The notes beneath the pieces are model-generated. The model saw only the letters and a list, made by a program, of their open reading frames with translations. It had not been told where the DNA came from and did no database searches. The position numbers were made by a program, and so were the translations under genes. From Scortum barcoo (lineage: Eukaryota; Chordata; Actinopteri; Centrarchiformes; Terapontidae), in assembly GCA_023238725.1 (NCBI GenBank), contig CM041551.1:8421759-8485758 (forward strand): a stretch of DNA of 64,000 nt. The letters are read 5' to 3'. The number at the start of each line of letters is the position of its first letter. Positions within the stretch are counted from its first letter, which is position 1. Positions 13,651-24,096 of the stretch are shown here, piece after piece.

Positions 13651-16600
13651 TCCTAGATAACCATATCGACAGCCTCTCCATCGTCAAAAAATCTTTATCA
13701 AGCTCATCATTTTACATTCACCTTTGTGATGACATTAATTTTGTTTAAAGGTGGTATATGTAAGATTCAGAAAATGCTTGGTAATAATAACACCAGTGGC
13801 TGTTAAGTCAACTTCAGTCAGACTCCTGATGCTCATGCAAGTGTAGACACTTAGGCAATTTGTAGGCACATGTGGGCATCCTGGGAAACAGCCAAAATCG
13901 TGACATGAAAGGCTGAGTATAATTGACAGCATTCGTGTTGATAGTTTGCAAGCCAGCTTTAGCACTCACTGTTTGTCTAACTTTCACTGAGGCGTTCAAC
14001 AACTTCAGCAGAGCTAAATTTGCTGGATGATATCACGAATGGTTTTTGAACTAGACAGAATATTATAAATAAAATGTGTTGCCACACTTCATTATTGAAT
14101 GTTGAAATTATTTTGCTATGACTTAATTAAAATAAATAGATCAAAATAATGCAATGTTTGAATTCAAAAACAATGAAAACATTTAAATGGTTACATATAT
14201 TACTTTTAAATAAAAAGTTTAACAGTAAAAATGTGTATTCACTCAGGTGCATTTAGTTTTATCCTTGTTTATCCCTCTCCAAAGGATGTCACTACTGTGT
14301 GTGCTGTATTAAATTAAAGATGTCATTGCAGGCTCATTGCCACAATCTGTGATAAGGATCACAGTTCCCACCTCCTTTGTTTGGTAATTGCAAAAATGAA
14401 AATGAATTGACATCCCTTAACAATAAAAACACACAGAAAATAAAATATGTATTTATGCCAGTAAAGATGGCTAGTCTTCAGAAGGCCAGAATGTGTTTAG
14501 TGCAACTTCTTACTGAGGCATTAATAAACGTCAGACAGGGCATTATGATCTATTAGGCTCATGTTTTAACGCTTGCAATAATGAAATAGTCCAGGACTGC
14601 ATAACAAGCCTGTCATTTATTCTTCTTTCCAGCTCAACAGGATAGCACTTATCAAAGACATAAAGCACTTTCATCAGTATTTGTGTGAATTTGACACCTT
14701 ATGGGTGTTTTTGTTTTCATCTGTGTATATCTGTTTTGATGAATATACATGTAAATATTTGTTCATAAACTCTATGTCAGAGTGTGTGCGTGAGTGTGTG
14801 CGTATGTGTGCATGCATAAGCAACCAGAAGTCCATTAAATTTGCTCTGCTTCTCCCAGGATCTTCAGCTGAATACCTGTAGAGTGTGTGTTTGTGTGTAT
14901 ATTCCCGTGTTATGCGTGTGCAAACTGTGGATGTGTGCTTGCACGTTGAGCGTACATACACACACACACAGACACACACACACATCCGCACCGACAGTCT
15001 TATCAGGACGGGCAAGTGTTCTTAAGTGCTACTATCTGTGAAGGGAGGCAGCTGGAGGATTTGAGCAGAACCTTGTGTGGCGGTGTGTAACTCTCAGAGT
15101 AATGCTCTCCAAGCTGAGGACTAATGACTCATGAAGGATGTGGCTGCTGAGATTCCTGTCTGGATGGCTACATACTACCTTAAACACATTAACATCATGT
15201 TTACCTGTTTTTCATTGGTGTACAAATAATTCATGATCACATATTTTTAGCAAAGGTTCTAGTACAAGATTAGTTATACATTTAGAGGAGCAGTATTAAG
15301 TTCATATGCACATGTTACATATATGTTCACACACACACTGTTACTCTTTACTGTATCTTAAGGAAGTTAAATTGATCTCTCTTTGGTAATTTTTGCCATT
15401 ACAAGGCTACTATATCGTCAGAAAGTTTGCTTGTTTGTGTTTAAGGCTCATTTTTTAATACATTAGTTAAACTTTAAGTATTTGAGTGTCCTGACTGTCC
15501 ACATTCCCATGAGATATAGCAACACCCACACAAGTGCAAATTAGGACTATCCTAGGAAACCATATTTTTTTCTTCCGGGTTATATAAGTTTGTGAATGCT
15601 AAGAAGAAAGTGTGCATGTCAGAGGATTTCACTGAGAACGGTAGAGGACGCTGTCTGTTGATTTAAGCTGTGTGGTGACTGAGAGTGGAATAGTGAATTT
15701 AAAATGTCTCTTTAATACAGTTTCACTGTTAAAAGAGAGTGACTGCCTCGCCGGTGTTGCAGTGTTGCAGGCAGGAGTGTGCATTGTTGTGGGATAATGC
15801 AGTGCTTATTAAATCCCTCTCTCCCGTCTATCAGCGTCTCGTGCAAAGTTTTCTTTTTTCTCTCTCACCTCTCTTTTTTTCTCTCTCTCTTATCAAGTAT
15901 ACTTTAACACTGTTGCACATTGTTTACTACTGTTACCCTGTTTTATTTCCTGCAGGCAGATGAAAGCGTAGCTCCTGCACCTAGGTGTCACTGTCCTTTG
16001 TGGGTGTTTTTGCTGATGCATGAGTGTGTGTGTGTGTCTGTATAATTCCAGTGTTACCCAAGCTCCTCAGCATTCTCTCTCTGCATCAGGCATATTTAGA
16101 TTTTGACTACAATGCCATTAGTACACACATAATTAGTTCCAAATTATAAGAACTTGGAATTTGTTAAACAGCATGCTTTCGGGCACGCAAAGCAAAGATT
16201 AGACTTAAAGTGCCCCTCTGACTACATGGCAACACATGTGTTAATCCACCTGGGTTTATCTTTGTGTACATCATTTCAATATAATGCCTCAGAGTTGGCT
16301 CTTGCATGTCTAGCAAAAGACATACATACAGCATATCTAGAGTATGTCTGACATGAGGATTTTCTGAAGCATGGTATTCAAATGCAGCATTTCTCAGTCA
16401 GAGTGATACTGTCCCAGAATCAGCTTTAGCTAGCATGCAAAACAAGTGTAAAATGGTAAGCTCTATGAGTATTTATTTAACCATATTCTGTAAAGACTTG
16501 CTCAGCATAATCCTAATTTATATTCAGACAGTCAAACAAATTCACAAAGCTACGCGGAGCAGCCGCACTTTTTTAATAATCACCACTAAGGAGGAACAGG

Positions 16601-19089
16601 AGATTAATTCTCTTATTTTAATTTTCTCTTCTGGGCCAAGCATTTAAGCCAGTGACCTTTTTTGGTCACAACTCTGCTGTCCTTCAGACTGTTGCTGGCC
16701 CTACAATGACAGTATTTCATTAGCTTAGTAAGCTGCAAATTATCTAAGTGTTTAAATGTTTTGTTTTAATTGACCTTTACTTACATCCATCAAAGTCAGT
16801 CCCAGCTGGAGAGTAATTGGTTAAGCAGGTTTTAACAGTGTCCAGTTGAATGTAGTCCATTTATCAGAAATCAGGAACACAGAGCATGGGCAGGAAATTT
16901 GGCCGCAAAGCTCTTGCTACAATTGACTTATTTCCACAAAGCATATAATTTTTATTGCATCATCTTGGTTTAAAAAATCTCATGCACAGAGCCAATAAAA
17001 TGATAGTGTTTAGAGTAAGTGGGTGGGCAGCAGAAAAGATGAAATCATAAATGTGCCCGTAATAATCATTAGTCCAGTTGCCAGTCGGTTAATTCATGTG
17101 GCTTTACCCATTGAACCTTTTTCCCACATTGCCATGATTTGGTGTTTTAGTGATTAAATTTTAGCATTTTCTGTAATTTGTAACTGATCTGACTTTTCCT
17201 GCATCCATGCTCCTCTGCTCTTTAGTGCTGCACTGGTGTGCCACAGTGATTAGCAGTTACATAATGATTACTTTCAACTAAAAACAACTGCAGGACACAC
17301 TGTATCCTAGGGGCAAGATAAGCACTACTGTATAGGCTAAAAGTTAACATTGATTCCTGCAAGTATTGTAAGTATTGTAAAGTATAAAGCCACAGTCTTT
17401 CTTTCTTTTAACATCTAAAATCACATAAGGAATCACTTCATTTCCTGATTCTGGTGGTAAAGGTCATGAGCAGGTGGTTATGGTTTCAACCGCACCGTTA
17501 TGGTCTACAGTCTGTCTTAGAAATGTACACCAGAAGTGAGACGTCAACGGTCTGTAAGCATCCATCCATTCAGTCCACACCAACTCTGACCTCTGCTATG
17601 GTCGTCACGCTTTGGAGCCAGCTGTCCTGTCAGCAGCACAGGTCCTGAGGTTCTGCAAGGACAGAAGCCAGCCAGACTGTCTAACAGGCTGACTGAGCTT
17701 CATTGTAGAGAATGTATTTTTTGTGTAGATTCAAGTAACAAAGTTAACAATCTTTAACAAACTATGTAAAAATAACAACTTTTCATTTCTCTTCTTCTCT
17801 TCTTGTTTTTTCATCTTTCTCCTTTATTCAAAGTGAATAAATTGTTTACTGCCACCATATTGCCGCATAGCCCTGATTTTCTTTTCATTTCCAACATCTA
17901 CCTTTGCTGGCTGCATGGCAGAGTATTAACCACTGCATACATTACAAGATACTGAAGCACCATAAGTAGACTACTGTATTTAAATTGAAATCTTAATTTA
18001 CCAGTCAAATAAATCTACGAATGCCATTTAGAAAAATGCCCATCTCTGGAAGACTATTACCATCTCAGCCAACTAGACAAATAAACACATGTGAATGCTC
18101 TCAATCATTCTCATAACAAACTTGTACACATATGACGTCACACAAGCACTTAGATACAAAATCTAAAATGATACTCAAGGCGTGTGCACATACAGACACA
18201 CACACGCACACACTGACAGACATGCAATTAGAAAGTTGTGTATGTGGAATACCAAACAGTCTAAATGGGACAAACACAGACACAAGCCAACTAGCCCAGA
18301 CAGCGAGTCTAATGGTGCAGATGAAGTCAGATGAAAGAGTCTATATGTATCAGTTAGTCTGTCTGTGTCTGCATTGATCACACAGCTGGCAACTCAATAC
18401 TTGTCTCTTACTTTCTCTTTCTGCCTGTCTGTTTCCCTCTACCTCGCTTTGTCTTTTTCTCTCTGTCCCACCCCCCCTATCAATCAGCGATCAATTGACA
18501 GTCATGAAGAGAATGGAGAAGAAGTCTGTTTTGCGTGTGTCTACGTGCGTAAACGTGTTCACACGTACTTGTGCATGTGTCTACAACACAGTCCATTTGA
18601 GAATAAAAGGATAGTTGCCTGAGGGCACAGTACCTCATTCTGTAAAATGTTACAGTTTTACAAATAATTGGATGGGCCTGACTAACAACTGAAATTACAT
18701 TTAGGAGTGTGTTTTACTTTATTTCTTATTATTTGTAAAATATTTTTATTCCTTATCTTTCAGTTAAGCACAGTTGGCAGTTGTGTTCAATGCATTAAAT
18801 ATATTACATATTTTACAAACACTACATTATAGAATAAATTACAGAAATATTGTGATTGTCTCTATTGTAAATAACTTTCTGCAAAAAAAACTTGGTGATG
18901 AGGTGGTAACTGAATGTCTCCTATACATATACATAATAATCTGTGATTCTGGTGAATGGACCATGTCCCCATTTTACTTTTTCCTCTGCACCTTTGAAGC
19001 TCTATTGTAATTTTCCCATGATTTAGAAATTGCTGTTGCTATTCTGCAGCTTTCTTGTACGTTGCTGCTGTTGCTTGAATTTGTCCTTT

Positions 19090-19096
19090 TACTAAC
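19090..19096 (+). promoter_or_regulatory. ctnnd2: predicted branch point TACTAAC before the 35-nt exon
   Basis: The heptamer matches the ideal U2-pairing branch-point sequence exactly and ends 18 nt before the exon. It is followed by a pyrimidine-rich acceptor ending ttttgcag. Branch points this close to consensus are uncommon in vertebrates. Upstream, about 19031-19075, TGC trinucleotides are clustered (gttgct, ctgcag, ttgctgctgttgct). Confidence 0.65.
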
Positions 19097-19114
19097 TACT
19101 TCCTTGTTTTGCAG

Positions 19115-19149
19115 TTCGACAGATGAGCAATTTCGCTGGAACGCTCAAG
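19115..19149 (+). CDS. ctnnd2: ctnnd2 internal exon 'A' (35 nt)
   Basis: Acceptor ttttgcag, donor gtaaag. The exon gives the last base of a Ser codon, eleven codons reading STDEQFRWNAQ, and the first base of the next codon. The mammalian counterpart is the Ser-Ala-Glu-Glu-Gln-Phe-Gln-Trp segment that follows the N-terminal coiled coil, so the order and the acidic/aromatic pattern agree. The next exon begins 824 nt later in the matching phase. At 35 nt the exon is unusually short and not a multiple of three. Skipping it would shift the frame and give a TGA within seven codons of the next exon. Identification rests on the joined protein with the next exon more than on this piece alone. Confidence 0.9.
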
Positions 19150-19973
19150 GTAAAGTTCACCATAAATACCTGTAGAAACACACTGCTTAGCCATGCATGT
19201 AAAGGTGTTGTTGCATGAACCTACTCCTCAAACCTTGTCATTACCATTTTTAAAGTTTTTTTTATTATTTTTTTTTTTTAGCTAAAAACTTTGCTAACAC
19301 ACAGAATCTTTAGGGATTTATGTTTGCAACACATCTTGAGTTGAACTATTAGCCCGACAGATTTATTGCCCCGACACCAACAATGCCTGTTCCGTCTCGC
19401 GTCTGATTGACATGAAAATTGTGTGTCAAGGAACATTTGGAATTTATACCGGCAGTCCAGTAACGAATGGGCAGAAGTACCCGCCCACATGTCTGATTGA
19501 TTAAAAGATGATTGCAAACACACACAGATGCACACACACTCACAAAAAGAGGTGTATAAATGGGGCCAGACAAAGGCCATTGTTGGATTTGACAGCAAGT
19601 GTTAGTATGCATGTGTAACAAAGGCTACAACTGTACACTGTTTGCTGACTTCTTCTCACTCATCTTATTGCTTACATAGACATTCATTCCCAAATGTACT
19701 TACGCACACTCGACAGTGAAATCTTCACTTCACTTTTTGAACAACTTCATTTCCAGTCAGGCAGCTGCCCAGGGCAGAGTTATCAGGGTCCTTTCCAGAA
19801 TATAATCAAAATGTCCTACAGCTCATATCCAAGTCGTAATGTGTAGGGTTATACGGACTGTGAGAGGAGACGATCGAGGTTACATCCAAGAAAGATCTCA
19901 ATCATCTCTCTGCCAGCTCCCACACCCGCCCCGATGTCTTTCTGTGTCTCTCAACCTCTTTCCTCCTTCACAG
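19150..19973 (+). other. ctnnd2: intron A-B (824 bp)
   Basis: Short intron between the 35-nt and 105-nt exons. It holds a poly-T/A patch at about 19255-19280 and a short CA-rich patch near 19517-19543. No other exon or transposon is recognisable. Confidence 0.85.
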
Positions 19974-20078
19974 CGGATGGACAAAAGGATATTGAGGACG
20001 AGCTGACCACAGGTTTGGAGTTGGTGGATTCCTGCATTCGTTCCCTCCAGGAATCAGGAATACTCGACAGTGGAGAAC
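19974..20078 (+). CDS. ctnnd2: ctnnd2 internal exon 'B' (105 nt, frame-neutral)
   Basis: Acceptor ccttcacag, donor gtaagt (consensus). The translation contains DGQKDIEDELTTGLELVD followed by SCIRSLQESGIL, almost identical to mammalian delta-catenin. This is the best-conserved block in the window and anchors the gene call. Both borders are phase 1 and the length is a multiple of three, so the exon can be skipped without breaking the frame. Before the block the acceptor position adds one Ala (codon g|cg). After the block the text runs Asp-Ser-Gly-Glu-Arg, shorter by about six residues than the mammalian form as I recall it. A (GT)15 run starts 18 nt past the donor. Confidence 0.97.
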
Positions 20079-20092
20079 GTAAGTGTGCTTCT

Positions 20093-20096
<4 letters not shown>

Positions 20097-20126
<30 letters not shown>
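20097..20126 (+). repeat. ctnnd2: (GT)15 microsatellite beside a 5' splice site
   Basis: Perfect GT run starting 18 nt after the exon B donor. In RNA it is a UG repeat, the known preferred target of TDP-43 and of CELF-type proteins. Its closeness to the donor of a frame-neutral exon makes a splicing role possible; that role is inference. Confidence 0.92.
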
Positions 20127-20127
<1 letters not shown>

Positions 20128-23100
20128 AGGTAAGAAAGAACTGTCGCTCAATCAAAATATAGTTTCTGTTTAAGAGCCTGAGGGTATAAACTGGATTTCA
20201 TTTGTTTCTAATTTTTATGTTTATTCATTTATATATATATATTATTTATATGTATATTATTATATTATTTATTCTTCTCGAAGGATTTCATTTATAGAGA
20301 GTAAATTGGTTGTTTTCAGAACTTGGGTTAACACGATAGATCAAAATCAAGATCTGCTAAACTCTAGCAGGCACTTCAGCATGAGTAAACAAACATGTTA
20401 CTTCCTCAAAAAGGATATAAATCGACTTTTTAATTGTCATACACAGTCACTTCTTAAATTCAGTGACTGTGGGGGGAAAGCATATCCAGGCAGTCTGAAT
20501 AAAAGCTTCACCTGTGGTTGGTTTAAATACTAAAGAATTATGGTTCGCATTGTTGGTAATTATTTTTGTTTTCCTGAAAGGAAAGGAGAAAATGTACTCT
20601 TATTAGTCCCTTAGGCCATTAGATATCTGGTCTAAGTGCTGCAATCCCCTTTATTGAGTTCTCACTCAGATTTCATTTCTACTTACAGTAAGCAAGTTGA
20701 GTCGAGGGAGAATATCGTTCCTGATTAGACACTAAGTATATAGTTAGATAAAGTGAGTCGAGTATTTGAAAATGTGAATATATTCTGTATTCAAATAAAG
20801 TTGTAAAGATGTATTTAGTCACTGGGTGAGATTACAGCTGAGAAATCTGACACTGAAACATGAGCATAGTTTATAACTGAGAATAACTGACTCCAAAACC
20901 AAGGACTTTAAGGCCTAAATCCTGTGTTCCTCTATGAGTCATTGCTCTTTTGATGTGGAGACGGACAGATAACAGCCAAGCAAACAACTCATAAACAGCC
21001 AAACGCACAGGTCTATATTCTGAAAAACAAATCCAAACAATGATTGAGTGTTTTTGGCTGAGTGTATGAGGGCCTGCTAAATGTGCTTGGCATTTTCTTT
21101 GCAGGTCATTGGTTTTGGATCACTGCATTCCCATTTCACTTATTGTCTGCTGACCTTTTTGATAGTTGATATTGCTATAATGGATGACATTTTGAGATCT
21201 TGCACTGTACATGTTGTTCAGCGCATTTCTATGTGAAGAGTTTGCTCACATATTATACCAAAGTTTTGCCATGTGTCATAAGAGCTGGCCGATGTAATAA
21301 AAAAACATAAAAACACGTTATGCATGTTCTATACAGTTATACACTAGATAGAACATGCACCAGCTTATACAATTGTTGTAGCTGGTCTCCTTTGATAAGA
21401 GACGGGCTGCATGTTGCATATGCAGAACAGTGAGGAAACATGTCACATAATTTGATTTGTATCATGTTTGTAGGAAGTTCCTGAATCCCTGTCACTCCTG
21501 CTTTATCTGAGTCCAAATAGATAGCACTCTCATTGTGAGCACTCTTATTGTGGGTGCTCCATACCCAGCTGTTTTTCCCATTTTGCAAATGGGCTTCTAC
21601 CAAAAGCATCACAATGTGTGGGTGTAGATAAATTCAGCATAGCTTTGTGTGTGTGTCTGTGTGTGTGTATGGTTTTCCCCCAAATGGTAGCGCTGCAAAT
21701 ATCTTAGCGGTAAATACATAGAATAGTGACATGTTGCTGTCTTCAGTGAAAGGTGGCACAAAACAGGGAGGCTTTTTGCTTTCAGCTGATACTGTAGTTG
21801 GTAAGGAATCACAACAGAGCCGCACAAATGTTTGTACACACAAATAAATGTTCAGAGAGACACCGACTCAACCAAAAAAAAAAGTTAATGTCATGAAATG
21901 AAATGTACTTCTAACTTCTAATTATTGCATGGTTTTGGTGTACTGTGGCATTCTAAACCCAACCTTTTTAAAAAGGTATAACCCTTGTAAAATGTGTGTG
22001 TGTATGTGTGTGTGTGTGTAAACATTTCATAGATTGAGAATTTGATGCTCATAATTTGACTGAGCGGCTAAAACATTAATGTTTTCATGTTAGAACGGAA
22101 ACTATATGAGACTTAATTGAGACATGAAAGGACTTAAAGCCCCACTAGCGACAGTGTTTTTCATTTCGCCCCCTCATTCAGACACACAAACGGTAAACAC
22201 ACATGGAGCACCAACATGTACGCATGTAATATCACACATGCACCAACACATGAACTTATAAATGCACAAACTATTTCTCCATCATGACTTTACTGTCATC
22301 TGACCTTCGAGTACAAGCACACTTTTCGTCACACGTATGAACACTGAAACAAAGGCGTGCGTTTTTTTTTGTCACGTAGCGCACACAATGTAACAAACAC
22401 CAAGGCTGAGTGATGATGAGTTTGGGAGCTCCCACTCACTCTGCGTAACACTGAGTGCTGTTTAATAATTCATAAAAAGTAAGGGATGAATCAAGATGAG
22501 AAAAGACAAGTCTTTTGTGAAGGCAAGAAGCAGAGGATTGATCTTGGTTCACAGCGCACAGACTCACAGGGAGAAAGGGATTCTGGGGGAAGAGAGAGAG
22601 TGGGGGAAAGAGACAAGTGAGAGCAAGCAAATAGATATGGGAGAAGAATAATAAGATGCTTTTGTTATGTTGGTTGAAAAAAGAAACTAACATGCCAGTG
22701 AGCTCTGGGTAAGACAGTTATTGTAGACTTTATAAGGACATATTCATGATATTCTATTTAAAACTGGAAAAGTTTAAAACAAAGCAGAAACATTGCAGTT
22801 TTGGCTTCCTCATACCACACAACTATAACGACACATTTTATATAATTTGTATTCAGAGAGGGAGGGAGGGTAAAAATAGCAACCTAATGAAATATTTATT
22901 ACCACTGAGTGAACAGGTCACAGACCTAACTTCTCTTCAATAAAACCAAACCACACATAAACACTCATGCAGATAACCTACATAACCCCACACAGACGCC
23001 ACTGACTATTGAGTAGTTTGTAACAGTTCATTCTGGATCCCCTCATCACTCTATGCCCTGTTCAGAAGATAGTTCATCTTTAAAAGTGCATTATGATCTT

Positions 23101-23537
23101 GTGATTCCTTATCAATATTATGTGCGTGGTATGGGAATCTGCCAAATGCATGAATGCCTCAGGTGGTAGGAACAATGTCTAAACTATTTGTGTGTGTGTG
23201 TGTGTGTGTTGTTGTTGTTACAGCCACTGTTATTAAAAAGGATTTGATTCATATAGTTCTAACATTTAACACTTTCATGGGCTTCTAAAGTGGATGGAAG
23301 ATGAATTGAGTGTACTTTAGCTGTTTAGGTATATGAAGACATATAATATTCTGCAAATCTTAAAAAACAACAATAGAAATAAAACAACGTTTAATGATTA
23401 ATTCCAAACTAGCACTTCCTTATATATCTTATGCAAGGGATCAAGGGAAGTTTTGCTCAAGTCAACTGTACAAGGTAAAAATGAACATGTTTGGGGAGGT
23501 AACAAATCAAGTTATTAGGTGTTCCATCTATTACAAC

Positions 23538-23856
23538 TTTCTTCTCTTCAACCCTCCTCCTCCCATCCTCTCCATCTCCCTGCTCCTCCTTCTCCTCCCA
23601 TTCTCTCTGTTCCTCTGTTTCTCTTTCCCACTGCTAATAAATTATGTATGCCATCTCCAACTCACGGAGTGCTGCACTGCTGCACTATCTGCTCTAAATT
23701 GCTGCTCTTTCTCTCTCCCTCTCTTTTCCCCATTTCACTCTTTCGCCTCTCAATCTTTCCCCTTCACGCCCCCTCTCTTTCTCACTCTTAATCGCTCTCT
23801 CTCCTCACTCTCTCACTCTCTCTCTATATGCACAAACACACACACACACACACAAA
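23538..23856 (+). repeat. ctnnd2: pyrimidine-rich tract and CA repeat upstream of exon C
   Basis: About 290 bases of mostly C and T (tcctcc, ctctct, ttctctt units), interrupted near 23640-23705, then a CA repeat at about 23837-23854, ending roughly 70 nt before the exon. In RNA this gives many PTB-type UCUU/CUCUCU sites and an hnRNP L-type CA run. The long reading frame that runs from 23394 into the exon is mostly translated pyrimidine tract. Confidence 0.75.
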
Positions 23857-23923
23857 CTCAACTCAACCCAACTCAACCCCCATCTCCCACCCAACAATAC
23901 ACGGCTCCTGTCTCTATCGGTAG

Positions 23924-24096
23924 GACCGGCTCTTCTTTCCCAGAGTTCCTTGCAGCTCAACTCCACCCCGGAGGCTTCGCTCCAGTACTCTGCCAGCTAC
24001 CATAGCAACCAGACCCTCGCCCTTAGCGACAGCATCTCCGCAGCAACTCCTCAGCGCAGCGGGCAGGTTGGAGGAGCCGTGCACAGCTACAACCAG
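23924..24096 (+). CDS. ctnnd2: ctnnd2 internal exon 'C' (173 nt)
   Basis: Acceptor tatcggtag, donor gtagga. It completes the Arg codon from exon B, then reads PALLSQSSLQLNS and YSASYHSNQTLALSDS, ending VHSYNQ in phase 0. The mammalian equivalent has PSLLSQSALQLNS and YHSNQTLALG in the same order, so the match is secure. The second half (Ser-Ala-Ala-Thr-Pro-Gln-Arg-Ser-Gly) has diverged, as expected for a disordered linker. The piece is rich in Ser, Gln and Asn and holds three Tyr. The acceptor lies next to a long pyrimidine tract. An in-frame stop-free extension exists upstream, but the homology begins at this acceptor. Confidence 0.96.

Larger units (their letters stand above)
1..19114 (+). 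other. ctnnd2: 3' part of the intron upstream of the 35-nt exon
   Basis: About 19 kb without a recognisable coding exon. I looked for the preceding delta-catenin exon, which should encode the end of the coiled coil and the Gly-Ser-Met-Ser stretch, and did not find it, so it should lie to the left. The intron holds many GT/CA and GA microsatellites, a purine-rich run near 2.85-3.05 kb, a decayed fish repeat at 541-672 and a SINE-like repeat near 13.4-13.65 kb. The short reading frames here are mostly translations of simple repeats and show no protein-like composition. Confidence 0.8.
20079..23923 (+). other. ctnnd2: intron B-C (3845 bp)
   Basis: Begins with gtaagt and a (GT)15 run, contains AT-rich stretches (20230-20275), GT runs near 21645-21670, 21994-22020 and 23190-23209, and ends with a pyrimidine-rich tract and CA repeat before the next exon. 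No transposon is recognised. Confidence 0.85.

Noticed and set aside
13272..13748. 158-residue open frame in the upstream intron
   Set aside because: It passes through a SINE-like repeat, lacks splice or protein resemblance, and its composition is not protein-like.
23394..24005. 203-residue open frame
   Set aside because: Its first part is translated pyrimidine-rich intron and CA repeat; only the end overlaps exon C, and in a different frame from the conserved one.
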